Shown: positions 37,057 through 45,153, counted from the first letter of the stretch. The stretch is DNA of 64,000 nucleotides from Caballeronia peredens (GCA_001544595.2 FCOH02000003.1:186001-250000); one strand, 5' to 3'. Program-made: numbers and translations. The notes: generated from the letters alone by a model not told the origin.

Positions 37057-37397
37057 GCGGCGATCCACACCTTGCCGCCTGCAACTTTCACGCGATACGC
37101 GCTGACGGAAAGTTCGGGTGTTTCGAGGCATTCGCCGGTGCGCAGGTCGAAGTGCTGTTTATAGATCGGCGACGCAACCACGACACGCTCGCCGAGACTG
37201 CCGACGATGCCGCGCGACAACACGGCGGCCTGCGAATGCGGATCGTAATTGTCGATTGCATAGACGCTCGATTCGTCGCCGGCGAGATGGAACACCGCGA
37301 CCTGCGTGCCCTTCACGAGCGCGCAGACGCCGGTGTCCGGCACGATGTCGTCGAGTTCACAAACGGCGGTCCAGTCCTGTTCGATGCGGTCGTTCAT
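37053..37397 (-). CDS. nirD: Nitrite reductase (NADH) small subunit NirD
   Basis: A 114-residue Rieske-fold protein with AAGGAG before ATG 37397. It has the NirD pattern (WTAVCELDDIVPDTGVCALV; QAAVLSRGIVG; SPIYKQHFDLRTGECLE). The Cys and His cluster ligands of true Rieske proteins are absent, as is normal for NirD. It pairs with NirB to reduce nitrite to ammonium. Its stop overlaps the start of the FAD oxidoreductase gene, and it begins 25 bp after nirB. Confidence 0.93.
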   Translation of the reverse strand: MNDRIEQDWTAVCELDDIVPDTGVCALVKGTQVAVFHLAGDESSVYAIDNYDPHSQAAVLSRGIVGSLGERVVVASPIYKQHFDLRTGECLETPELSVSAYRVKVAGGKVWIAA

Positions 37398-37422
37398 GAC
37401 GATCTCCTTGCGTGGCGATGAT

Positions 37423-39963
37423 TCAAACGGTTTCGATGACAACCGGAATGTCGGCGAGCTTCGACTTGCGCTCGTCGGGCGTGGCCGGTCGAATCTGGCC
37501 GCGCTCCTCGACGAACGTCACGTTCGCATCGCCCTCGTCGCTGTTCACGAAGTGACGGAAGCGCTTGCGCGTCTGCGGATCGGTGACCGCCTTCTTCCAT
37601 TCGTCTTCGTAGGTATCGACGACGAGTTGCATCTCCGTTTCGAGTTCGGCTGCGATGTCGAGCTTGTCGTTGACCACCACGTCGATCAGATAATCGAGGC
37701 CGCCTTCGAGGTTGTCGCGCCAGACGCTCGTGCGTTGCAGGCGATCGGCGGTGCGCACATAGAACATCAGGAAGCGGTCGATGTAACGCACGAGCGTGGC
37801 GTGATCGAGATCCGACGCAAGCAGTTCCGCATGACGCGGCTTCATGCCGCCATTGCCGCAGACATAGAGATTCCAGCCCTTCTCGGTCGCGATCACGCCG
37901 ATGTCCTTGCCTTGCGCCTCCGCGCATTCGCGCGTGCAGCCCGAGACGCCGAACTTGATCTTGTGCGGCGTGCGCAAGCCCTTGTAGCGGTTTTCCAGCT
38001 CGATCGCGAGACCGACAGAATCGCCGACACCGTAGCGGCACCACGTCGAACCGACGCACGACTTCACCGTGCGCAGCGCCTTGCCATACGCATGACCCGA
38101 CTCGAAGCCCGCCGCGATCAGCTCTTCCCAGATGAACGGCAACTGCTCGACGCGCGCGCCGAACATATCGACACGCTGACCGCCCGTGATCTTGGTATAG
38201 AGGCCGTATTTCTTCGCGACCTGACCGACGGCGATCAGACCGTCGGGCGTCACTTCGCCGCCCGGCATGCGCGGCACGACGGAATAGGTGCCGTCGCGCT
38301 GGATGTTGGCGAGGTAGTAGTCGTTCGAATCCTGCAGGCTGGCGTGCTCCGTCTTCAACACGAACTCGTTCCAGCACGAAGCGAGAATGCTCGCGACCGT
38401 CGGCTTGCAGATATCGCAGCCGCGTCCCTTGCCGTGTTTCGCCAGAATCGAAGCGAAGGTGCGATGGCCTTCCACGCGCGCGATGTGATACAGCTCCTGA
38501 CGCGAATAGGCGAAGTGCTCGCAGATGTGATTGTTGACGGCGAGTCCCTGTCGCTTCATCTCGGACTTCATCACTTGCGTGACGAGCGGCACGCAGCCGC
38601 CGCACGTCGCGCCCGCCTTGCACGTCGACTTGATCGCGCCGATACTCGTTGCGCCCGCGCAGACCGCCGCGCAGATTTCGGCTTTGCTCACGTTGTTGCA
38701 CGAACAGATCTGCGCGCCATCGGGCAACGCTTCGACGCCGAGTGCGGGCTTCGCCTTGCCATCGCTCGACGGCAGGATCAGGAATTCGGGCGCGTCGGGC
38801 AACTCGATCTTGTTGAGCATCATCTGCAGCAGCGTGCCGTATTCGCTCGCGTCGCCGATCATGACCGCGCCGTGCAGAAACTTGCCGCAATCGGATACGA
38901 CGAGCTTCTTGTAGACCTGCTTGCGCTCGTCGCTGTATTGATACGTGCGGCTGCCCGGCGTCTTGCCGTGCGCATCGCCGATGCTCGCGACATCGACGCC
39001 CATCAGCTTGAGCTTCGTGCTCATGTCCGCGCCCGCGAACGCGGCTTCGATGCCCACGATCTGCTTCGCGACGATGCGCGCCATGTCGTAACCCGGCGCG
39101 ACGAGACCGAACAACTGGCCCTGCCAAAGCGCGCATTCGCCGATCGCGTAGATATCGACATCGCTGGTGCGGCAGGCGTCGTCGATCACGATGCCGCCAC
39201 GCGCGCCGATGTTGATACCGGCCGCGCGCGCGATGTCGTCGCGCGGACGAATGCCCGCGGAAAACACGATCATGTCGGTGTCGAGATGCGTGTCATCGGC
39301 GAAATTCATGCGGTTCGCCGCGCCCACGCCGTCGACGATCGCGAGCGTGTTCTTGCCGGTATGGACCGTCACGCCGAGTTCCTCGATCTTGCCGCGCAGC
39401 ATGCGGCCGCCGCCTTCGTCGACCTGCACCGCCATCAGGCGCGGCGCGAATTCGACCACGTGCGTGTCCAGTCCCATGTCGCGCAATGCCTTCGCCGCTT
39501 CGAGGCCGAGCAGACCGCCGCCGACCACCGTGCCCGTCTTCGAGCGCGCGCCGCACGCCTGCATCGCCTCGAGATCCTCGATCGTCCGATACACGAAGCA
39601 GCCGTCGCGGTCGCGGCCTTCGACCGGCGGCACGAACGGATAGGAACCCGTCGCGAGCACGAGCTTGTCGTACGCGAGCACGTCGCCGTTCGATGCCGTG
39701 ACGGTGCGCGCCGCGCGATCGATCGCGACCGCGCGCGCATCGAGCTTCAGCACATAGCCGGTTTGTTCGAAGAAGCCTTCCTGCACGAGCGAGAGATCGT
39801 CTGCCGATTTGCCCGAGAAAAACTCGGTCAGATGCACGCGATCGTAGGCCGCGCGCGGTTCTTCGCAGAGCACGGTCACGTCGAGGGCTTGGTTGCCGCT
39901 TTCGGCGAGACATTCGAGGAACTTGTGGCCGACCATGCCGTGGCCGATGACGACGATTTTCAT
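37423..39963 (-). CDS. nirB: Nitrite reductase (NADH) large subunit NirB
   Basis: An 846-residue cytoplasmic enzyme. In order it has FAD and NAD(H) domains (VVIGHGMVGHKFLECL; VGGGLLGLEAAKALRDMG), a BFD-like [2Fe-2S] domain (ICSCNNVSKAEICAAV, CKAGATCGGCVPL), then the sulfite/nitrite reductase ferredoxin-like and siroheme-[4Fe-4S] domains. The cluster cysteines lie in CVGSTWC and GVSGCTREC, with LYVCGNGG following. It reduces nitrite to ammonium and needs siroheme, which the divergent methyltransferase gene helps to make. AAAGG precedes the start. Confidence 0.95.
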   Translation of the reverse strand: MKIVVIGHGMVGHKFLECLAESGNQALDVTVLCEEPRAAYDRVHLTEFFSGKSADDLSLVQEGFFEQTGYVLKLDARAVAIDRAARTVTASNGDVLAYDKLVLATGSYPFVPPVEGRDRDGCFVYRTIEDLEAMQACGARSKTGTVVGGGLLGLEAAKALRDMGLDTHVVEFAPRLMAVQVDEGGGRMLRGKIEELGVTVHTGKNTLAIVDGVGAANRMNFADDTHLDTDMIVFSAGIRPRDDIARAAGINIGARGGIVIDDACRTSDVDIYAIGECALWQGQLFGLVAPGYDMARIVAKQIVGIEAAFAGADMSTKLKLMGVDVASIGDAHGKTPGSRTYQYSDERKQVYKKLVVSDCGKFLHGAVMIGDASEYGTLLQMMLNKIELPDAPEFLILPSSDGKAKPALGVEALPDGAQICSCNNVSKAEICAAVCAGATSIGAIKSTCKAGATCGGCVPLVTQVMKSEMKRQGLAVNNHICEHFAYSRQELYHIARVEGHRTFASILAKHGKGRGCDICKPTVASILASCWNEFVLKTEHASLQDSNDYYLANIQRDGTYSVVPRMPGGEVTPDGLIAVGQVAKKYGLYTKITGGQRVDMFGARVEQLPFIWEELIAAGFESGHAYGKALRTVKSCVGSTWCRYGVGDSVGLAIELENRYKGLRTPHKIKFGVSGCTRECAEAQGKDIGVIATEKGWNLYVCGNGGMKPRHAELLASDLDHATLVRYIDRFLMFYVRTADRLQRTSVWRDNLEGGLDYLIDVVVNDKLDIAAELETEMQLVVDTYEDEWKKAVTDPQTRKRFRHFVNSDEGDANVTFVEERGQIRPATPDERKSKLADIPVVIETV

Positions 39964-39984
39964 GACGGGGACCTTTCTCGATTC

Positions 39985-41310
39985 TTAGTTGGCAATGCCG
40001 CGGTTGACGGCCAGTGCGCTTTCGCGCAACGCGGCTTCGCGCGCCTTGTGTTCCGGCGAGAAGCGCACGGCGAGCGCGCAGAGCGCAGTACCCGCGACGA
40101 TCACGCCGAGCATCGACAGCGTCGCCTGCGCGCTGCCGAGGCCTTTCATCAGGAAGCCCGCCGCGACCGCGCCGACATTGCCGCCCGCGCCGATCACGCC
40201 GGCCACGCCGCCGAGCGCGCGGCGATCGATGAAGGGAACCAGCGCATAGGTCGCACCGCACGCCATGTGTGTGAAGAGGCCGAAGACAAGCATCGAGATG
40301 ACGGCGAGCGCGGCGCTCGGCGCATGCGCGAACGCATACAGGCCGATGCCTTCGCCCGCGATCAGCGCGAACAGCAGCGTCGCGCGAATGTCGAGGCCTT
40401 TCTTCGCGGCGGCTTTATCGGAAACCCAGCCGCCGAGCGCGCGGGCGAACAGCGCGAGCAGGCCGAAGCTGCCCGCCGCCATGCCCGCCTGGCCGAGCGT
40501 GAGCTGGAAGCGATCGACGTAGTACACCGCCGCCATGTTGTGGATGAACACTTCCACGCCGAAGCACGCGCCGTAGGTCACGAAGAGCATCCACACGCGA
40601 TAGTTCGAGCACGCGGCGAGAAAGCTCTGCCATCCGCCCTTCTTGCCGCCGTCGATCGCGATGCCGGCGCGGCGCAACGTCGAGAAATCGCCTTGCGGGC
40701 AGTCCTGCGTATAGCGCCAGTAGAAGTACGCCATCACCGGCATCGCGACGCCCGGCACGATCAGCGCGATGCGCCATGCCGATGCAGCGCCCGCGCCGAG
40801 CGCGATCGCCGCCGCGACGAGCAGCGGCACGATCGCCTGCGCCGCGCCCGCACCCGCGTTGCCCCAGCCGGCGGTCGTCGCGTTCGCCGTGCCGACGACG
40901 TTCGGCGCGAACATCACCGACGTGTGGTACTGCGTGATGACGAAGCTCGCGCCGATCGCACCGATCGCGAGGCGGCACCACAGGAAGCTGTCGTAACCCG
41001 TGGACAGCGCCGCGCCGAGCACGGGCACCGCGCCCGCGAGCAGCAGCACGCTATACACCTTGCGCGGGCCGAAGCGGTCGCACATCGGACCGACTACGAG
41101 GCGCACGAGAATCGTCACCGCCACGGCCGCGATGTTGATGTTGGCGACCTGATCCGCCGTGAGACCGTATTCGCGCTTGATGAGCGGCATCAGCGGCGCG
41201 CACGCGAACCACGCGAAGAAGCAGACGAAGAACGCCATCCAGGTGAGATGGAAGGCGCGCATCGGCGCCGTGCGCATGCTGAAGAGATCGATCCGGGTGG
41301 CTTTATCCAT
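39985..41310 (-). CDS. narK: Nitrate/nitrite transporter, NNP (NarK/NasA) MFS family
   Basis: A 441-residue inner-membrane protein with 12 helices. The nitrate signature is present in helix 5 (ATTAGWGNAGAGAAQAIVPLL), and the NNP loop is seen at VRLVVGPMCDRFGPRKVY. The ATG at 41310 is preceded by AGGA; the frame is open upstream into the leader terminator, which rules out the longer start. It is the first gene of the nitrate assimilation operon. Its 148-nt leader carries an ANTAR-type antitermination element behind a sigma-54 promoter. Confidence 0.92.
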   Translation of the reverse strand: MDKATRIDLFSMRTAPMRAFHLTWMAFFVCFFAWFACAPLMPLIKREYGLTADQVANINIAAVAVTILVRLVVGPMCDRFGPRKVYSVLLLAGAVPVLGAALSTGYDSFLWCRLAIGAIGASFVITQYHTSVMFAPNVVGTANATTAGWGNAGAGAAQAIVPLLVAAAIALGAGAASAWRIALIVPGVAMPVMAYFYWRYTQDCPQGDFSTLRRAGIAIDGGKKGGWQSFLAACSNYRVWMLFVTYGACFGVEVFIHNMAAVYYVDRFQLTLGQAGMAAGSFGLLALFARALGGWVSDKAAAKKGLDIRATLLFALIAGEGIGLYAFAHAPSAALAVISMLVFGLFTHMACGATYALVPFIDRRALGGVAGVIGAGGNVGAVAAGFLMKGLGSAQATLSMLGVIVAGTALCALAVRFSPEHKAREAALRESALAVNRGIAN

Positions 41311-41344
41311 CGCTGTGTCGTTCCTGTGATCGCCAAAAAAGAAA

Positions 41345-41387
41345 GGCGTCCCGCGCATGCAGCCGGTTGGCCGATGCGGGGGACGCC
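41345..41387 (-). terminator. Leader terminator of the narK-nirBD-nasA operon
   Basis: On the minus strand GGCGTCCCCCGCATC pairs with GCATGCGCGGGACGCC, followed by TTTCTTTTTT (41344-41335). It lies 34 nt before narK, so it acts on the leader. Its 5' arm overlaps the second ANTAR hairpin (41381-41394), so the two cannot form together. This is the expected switch for NasT. Confidence 0.88.
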
Positions 41388-41454
41388 GTTGTCCGATGCC
41401 CGCATGTCGTCAACCTGCCGGGCGCTGTATTCAGGACGGATCGCCGTTGATCCG
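41381..41454 (-). promoter_or_regulatory. ANTAR-type (NasT) RNA element in the narK leader
   Basis: Two small hairpins on the minus strand. P1 (41454-41437) is CGGATC-AACGGC-GATCCG. P2 (41394-41381) is GGAC-AACGGC-GTCC. Both have a six-base loop with A at position 1 and G at position 4, the known signature bound by ANTAR proteins. P2 shares bases with the 5' arm of the leader terminator. P1 starts within a few bases of the expected sigma-54 transcription start. NasT is encoded just across the intergenic region. Confidence 0.85.
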
Positions 41455-41468
41455 ATGGCAAGGCTTAA

Positions 41469-41484
41469 GGCAAGGGCTATGCCA
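41469..41484 (-). promoter_or_regulatory. Sigma-54 promoter of the narK-nirBD-nasA operon
   Basis: TGGCATAGCCCTTGCC on the minus strand fits TGGCAC-N5-TTGCW: the invariant GG and GC are 10 bases apart, as required. Transcription would start near 41458, just before the first ANTAR hairpin. Confidence 0.82.
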
Positions 41485-41584
41485 TGCGTGATGCATCGGC
41501 CGGAGAACGGCTCCGGGCAAGGCTTTGCGGGACACACGCACCGTTAATGCGCGTACGCGCCGCGTCGTGTTTCGATGCAGGCAG

Positions 41585-41599
41585 GCACAGCGATGGTGC
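41585..41599. promoter_or_regulatory. NtrC-type binding site 1
   Basis: GCACAGCGATGGTGC has the GCAC-N7-GTGC form of the NtrC enhancer site. It lies between the two divergent sigma-54 promoters, about 100 bp from the narK one. Confidence 0.75.
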
Positions 41600-41605
41600 G
41601 ACGCA

Positions 41606-41620
41606 GCACTGATGACGTGC
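41606..41620. promoter_or_regulatory. NtrC-type binding site 2
   Basis: GCACTGATGACGTGC is again GCAC-N7-GTGC. Its centre is 21 bp from that of site 1, two helical turns, so both sites face the same side of the DNA, as in tandem NtrC enhancers. Weaker one-mismatch versions occur at 41538-41552 and 41738-41752. Confidence 0.75.
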
Positions 41621-41862
41621 GAACGCTCGCGGCAGCGATGCGGACCGAATATCCGGCAGCCGGTCTTTTTGTACGATTCGGTTAATCCGGTTAACCGTTT
41701 GGTGACCCGCACGCATTCACCCGGACGACGCACATACGCGCCGCATCGGTGCGACGCCGGGCCACGCGCACAAGGGCAGTGCCGGCATCGACATCGGGCG
41801 GCCATGCCCGAAGATGCACGAAGGCGCGAAAACACTGGCGCGGCGAGCCACACTCGCGCGAA

Positions 41863-41878
41863 TGGCCCGCTTATTGCA
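41863..41878 (+). promoter_or_regulatory. Sigma-54 promoter of the cobA-nasT-nasS unit
   Basis: TGGCCCGCTTATTGCA fits TGGCAC-N5-TTGCW with one mismatch in the -24 box and correct GG-N10-GC spacing. Transcription would start near 41890, just ahead of the first ANTAR hairpin of this leader. Confidence 0.82.
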
Positions 41879-41890
41879 TTGATGAACGCG

Positions 41891-41946
41891 CTGCGGGCAA
41901 CGGCGTTCGCGGCATTCGAACCCACCACGCAAGGACAATGGCGTCC
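41891..41946 (+). promoter_or_regulatory. ANTAR-type (NasT) RNA element in the cobA leader
   Basis: P1 (41893-41910) is GCGGGC-AACGGC-GTTCGC, a 6-bp stem with two G-U pairs. P2 (41933-41946) is GGAC-AATGGC-GTCC. Both loops have six bases with A at 1 and G at 4. The P2 stem is the same as in the narK leader. The 3' strand of P2 is the 5' arm of the terminator at 41941-41978. Confidence 0.85.
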
Positions 41947-41978
41947 CCTTCGTGCAACGACACGAGCGGACGCTTTTT
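41941..41978 (+). terminator. Leader terminator of the cobA-nasT-nasS unit
   Basis: GCGTCC pairs with GGACGC, enclosing an inner TCGTG/CACGA stem, followed by TTTTT. It lies 61 nt before the cobA start, so it is a leader terminator. It excludes the second ANTAR hairpin by overlap. Confidence 0.82.
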
Positions 41979-42038
41979 GCGTTTACCGCGTCGCGCCGAT
42001 GCATCCCCATACTCGCGAAGCCGAATCAGGAAGCAACG

Positions 42039-42806
42039 ATGAGCACCGTACAAGGCAACGTCACCCTTCTCTCCGCAGGCCCCGGCGATCTGGACCTGCT
42101 GACCTTGCGCGCCGCGAAGGCGCTCGCCGCCGCCGACATCCTGCTCCTCGACGATCTCGCCAACGCCGACATCGTCACGCTGGCTCCGCGGGCACGCGTG
42201 ATCCGCGTCGGCAAGCGCGGCGGCTGCAAGTCCACACCGCAGGCGTTCATTCAGCGCCTGATGCAGCGCTATGCGAAGAAGGGACTGCACGTCGTGCGCG
42301 TCAAGGGCGGCGACGCATTGCTCTTCGGCCGCGCGGGCGAGGAGATCGCCGCTTTGCGTAAAGCACATATTCCGGTCGATATCGTGAACGGCGTGTCGTC
42401 GGGATTCGCGGCGGCGGCGGGACTCGGCATCTCGCTCACGCATCGCGATCATTGCCAGGGCGTGACCTTCGTCACCGCGCACATGCAGGACCACAGCCAG
42501 CCGGACTGGGCCGCGCTCGCCGCCACCGGCACCACGCTCGCGATCTATATGGGCATGAGCCGCATCGCGAGTCTCACGGCGGCGCTGCTCGACGCGTTGC
42601 CCGCGAACACGCCCGCCGCCGTCGTGCAGAACGCGGGCTCGCACGAAGAACGCCGGCTCGTCACCACACTCGATCGCCTCGCGCACGACGCGCTCGCCGC
42701 CGGTCTCGGCAGTCCCGCGGTGATTCTCATCGGCGGGGCGATCGGCGAAGCGGCCGAGTTCACGGCCTACGCCGGCGACACCCGGAGCCTCGCGCATGCG
42801 GCGTGA
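42039..42806 (+). CDS. cobA: Uroporphyrinogen-III C-methyltransferase (siroheme synthesis)
   Basis: A 255-residue SAM-dependent methyltransferase of the tetrapyrrole methylase family. The SAM-binding loop is VTLLSAGPGDLDLLTLRAAKAL, and VRVKGGDALLFGRAGEEIAAL, ATGTTLAIYMGM and the final SPAVILIGGAIG motif are all in place. It methylates uroporphyrinogen III at C2 and C7 to precorrin-2, the precursor of siroheme for NirB. AGGAAG precedes ATG 42039. The CysG oxidase/chelatase domains are absent, so those steps must be encoded elsewhere. First gene of the unit with nasT and nasS. Confidence 0.92.
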   Translation: MSTVQGNVTLLSAGPGDLDLLTLRAAKALAAADILLLDDLANADIVTLAPRARVIRVGKRGGCKSTPQAFIQRLMQRYAKKGLHVVRVKGGDALLFGRAGEEIAALRKAHIPVDIVNGVSSGFAAAAGLGISLTHRDHCQGVTFVTAHMQDHSQPDWAALAATGTTLAIYMGMSRIASLTAALLDALPANTPAAVVQNAGSHEERRLVTTLDRLAHDALAAGLGSPAVILIGGAIGEAAEFTAYAGDTRSLAHAA

Positions 42807-42869
42807 TGCGGGTTCTCAAACGGCAGGCGGCGCGTTAAAGTCGCATCAGCCTTCCTCGCCGTTCCTCGC

Positions 42870-43469
42870 ATGACCGCCTCTCCCGCTTCCCGCATGCTGC
42901 GCGTCCTGCTCGTCACCGACACCGCCAAGCCCATCGGCGACCTGCGCGAGCAGCTCGCGCGCATGGGCTACGACATGCTCGCCGAAGTCGCCGCGCCCTC
43001 GGCGCTGCACGCGGCCGTCGAGAGCCAGAAGCCCGATGTCGTCATCATCGATACCGAGTCGCCTTCGCGCGATACGCTCGAACAGCTCGCCGTGATGAAC
43101 AAGGCCGCGCCGCGTCCCGTGCTGATGTTCAGCACCGACGCCGACCAGCAGTTCATCCGCGCGGCGGTCGGCGCGGGCGTGACTGCGTATTCCGTCGAAG
43201 GGCTCGCGCCCGCACGGCTCGCGCCGATCATCGAAGTCGCGCTCGCGCGTTTCGCGCACGAAGAACAGCTGCGCCAGCGCCTGGCCAAGGTGGAGGACGA
43301 GCTGGAACAGCGCAAGGTCATCGACCGCGCGAAGCGCCTTCTCATGGACAAGCGCGGCATGTCCGAAAACGACGCCTACGCGGCGCTGCGCAAACGCGCG
43401 ATGGATCAGGGCGTGAAGGTCGCGGAAATCGCGCGCCAGCTTCTCGCCATGGCCGATCTTCTGCGCTAG
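42870..43469 (+). CDS. nasT: ANTAR-domain transcription antiterminator NasT
   Basis: A 199-residue protein with a receiver-like domain (about 9-125) and a C-terminal ANTAR RNA-binding domain (about 140-196; RKVIDRAKRLLMDKRGMSENDAYAALRKRAMDQG). The receiver keeps an Asp at 61 (VIIDTES), but the usual conserved Lys is missing (TAYSVEGL), so it is a pseudo-receiver, as expected for a protein controlled by partner binding. NasS, its known nitrate-sensing inhibitor, is encoded next. Two ANTAR RNA targets lie just upstream, in the narK and cobA leaders. The start could also be ATG 42894. Confidence 0.93.
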   Translation: MTASPASRMLRVLLVTDTAKPIGDLREQLARMGYDMLAEVAAPSALHAAVESQKPDVVIIDTESPSRDTLEQLAVMNKAAPRPVLMFSTDADQQFIRAAVGAGVTAYSVEGLAPARLAPIIEVALARFAHEEQLRQRLAKVEDELEQRKVIDRAKRLLMDKRGMSENDAYAALRKRAMDQGVKVAEIARQLLAMADLLR

Positions 43470-43491
43470 CCGGCGCATTCAAGAATCCGAT

Positions 43492-44622
43492 ATGACTTCG
43501 CCCGACACGATACTCTCCGCGCCCGAACGCACGCATCTGCGGCTCGGCTTCGTCGCGCTCTCCGATGCTGCGCCGCTCGCCGCCGCCGCGCTGCGCGATC
43601 TCGGCGCGCGGCACGGCATCACCATTGAACTGTGCCGCCAGCCGTCGTGGGCGGCCGTGCGCGACAAGCTGCTCTCCGGCGAAATCGACGCGGCGCACGC
43701 GCTCTACGGGCTCGTGTACGGCGTGCAACTGGGCATCGGCGGGCCGCAGGCGGACATGGCCGTGCTGATGGTGCTCAACCGTAACGGTCAGGCGATCACG
43801 TTGTCGCGTCCGCTCGCCGATGCCATCGATGCAGGCGCGAGCGTGCAGCAGGCGCTGCGCGCGCTCGGCCGGCCGCCGGTTCTCGCGCAGACATTCCCGA
43901 CCGGCACGCACGCGATGTGGCTCTACTACTGGCTCGCGGCGCAGGGCGTGCATCCGCTGCGCGATGTGCGGAGCATCGTGATTCCGCCGCCGCGCATGGC
44001 CGATGCGCTCGTCGAAGGCGCGCTCGACGGTTTTTGCGCGGGCGAGCCGTGGCACGCGGTCGCGCAGGCGCGCGGCGCGGGGCGCACGGTCGCGTACACG
44101 AGCGAGATCTGGCCGGATCATCCGGAAAAGGTGCTGGCGTGCCGGCGCGAATTCGCCGCGTTGTATCCGAACACGGCGCGCGCACTCGTGCGCACGCTGC
44201 TCGACGCCTGCGCATGGCTCGACGCGCCCGCGCATCGCGCGGAAATCGCCGGCGCGCTGGCATCGAAGGAATTGCTCGGCGTGTCGCGCGAACTGATCGA
44301 AGCGCGGCTCGCGGCCACCGACGGCGGCGCCGCGCGCGCGCTCCCCGTGCGCTTTTTCGACGGCGGCGCGGTCAACTATCCGCGCGCGTCGGACGGGCTG
44401 TGGTTCATCACGCAATACCGGCGCTGGGGCATGCTCGACGCCGATATCGACGATGCAGCCGTCGCCGCGAGCGTCAATCAGACCGCGCTCTATCGCGACG
44501 CGGCGCAGGCGGCGGGCATCGCGGTGCCCGGCGAACGCCGCGCCGCCACGTTCTGCGACGGCCACGTCTGGGACGGCGGCGACGCGGCGGAGTATCTCGC
44601 GGGCTTCGGGATCGGCGCATAG
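43492..44622 (+). CDS. nasS: Nitrate sensor NasS (NrtA/CmpA-like, cytoplasmic)
   Basis: A 376-residue ABC-type nitrate-binding-like protein. It has the NrtA/SsuA fold (HLRLGFVALSDAAPLAAAALRDLGARHGI; AVRDKLLSGEIDAAHALYGLVYG; FPTGTHAMWLYYWLAAQGVHP) but no signal peptide or lipobox, so it stays in the cytoplasm. That is the mark of NasS: without nitrate it binds NasT, and nitrate releases NasT to antiterminate. It starts 22 bp after nasT. The gene order nasT-nasS is reversed from many other bacteria. Confidence 0.92.
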   Translation: MTSPDTILSAPERTHLRLGFVALSDAAPLAAAALRDLGARHGITIELCRQPSWAAVRDKLLSGEIDAAHALYGLVYGVQLGIGGPQADMAVLMVLNRNGQAITLSRPLADAIDAGASVQQALRALGRPPVLAQTFPTGTHAMWLYYWLAAQGVHPLRDVRSIVIPPPRMADALVEGALDGFCAGEPWHAVAQARGAGRTVAYTSEIWPDHPEKVLACRREFAALYPNTARALVRTLLDACAWLDAPAHRAEIAGALASKELLGVSRELIEARLAATDGGAARALPVRFFDGGAVNYPRASDGLWFITQYRRWGMLDADIDDAAVAASVNQTALYRDAAQAAGIAVPGERRAATFCDGHVWDGGDAAEYLAGFGIGA

Positions 44623-44667
44623 AAAAGCGCCTACCATGAAATCTCCAGCGCGCACCGGAGATTCGCC

Positions 44668-45153
44668 ATGGAACTGCTCGCCATTGCCATCGACAAGCCC
44701 GAGGACACCAACTTCATCCTCGGGCAATCGCATTTCATCAAGACGGTCGAGGATCTGCACGAGGCGCTCGTCGGCAGCGTGCCCGGCATCCGCTTCGGGC
44801 TCGCGTTCTGCGAGGCGTCGGGCAAACGGCTCGTGCGCACGTCGGGAACGGACGAACATTGTGTCGATCTCGCCGCGCGCAACGCGCAGAACATCGGCGC
44901 GGGGCACAGCTTCATCATCGTGCTCGGCGACGGTTTTTTTCCCGTGAACGTGCTCAATACCGTCAAGACCGTGCCGGAGGTCTGCCGCATCTTCTGCGCG
45001 ACCGCCAATCCGACGCAGGTGCTCGTCGCGCAGACGGATCAGGGGCGCGGAATCGTCGGCGTGATCGACGGGCTGCCGCCGCTCGGCGTCGAAACCGCCG
45101 AGGACGTGCAATGGCGTCATGATCTGCTGCGCAAGATCGGCTATAAGGCCTGA
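44668..45153 (+). CDS. Adenosine-specific kinase-like protein (DUF355 family)
   Basis: A 161-residue soluble protein matching the small DUF355/adenosine_kin family, known best from archaea (LLAIAIDKPEDTNFILGQSHFIKTVEDLHEALV; FGLAFCEASGKRLVRTSG; GHSFIIVLGDGFFPVNVLN; NPTQVLVAQTDQGRGIVGVIDG). Length and core are complete. The biochemical role is poorly known. It is preceded by a GGAG-type signal, 45 bp after nasS, but is probably not part of nitrate assimilation. Confidence 0.82.
   Translation: MELLAIAIDKPEDTNFILGQSHFIKTVEDLHEALVGSVPGIRFGLAFCEASGKRLVRTSGTDEHCVDLAARNAQNIGAGHSFIIVLGDGFFPVNVLNTVKTVPEVCRIFCATANPTQVLVAQTDQGRGIVGVIDGLPPLGVETAEDVQWRHDLLRKIGYKA

Noticed and set aside
37306..41547. A 1413-codon open frame on plus, opposite the whole nitrite reductase/transporter region
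   Set aside because: It is antisense to narK, nirB and nirD, very rich in Arg, His and Asp, without any domain, as expected for a mirror frame in GC-rich DNA.
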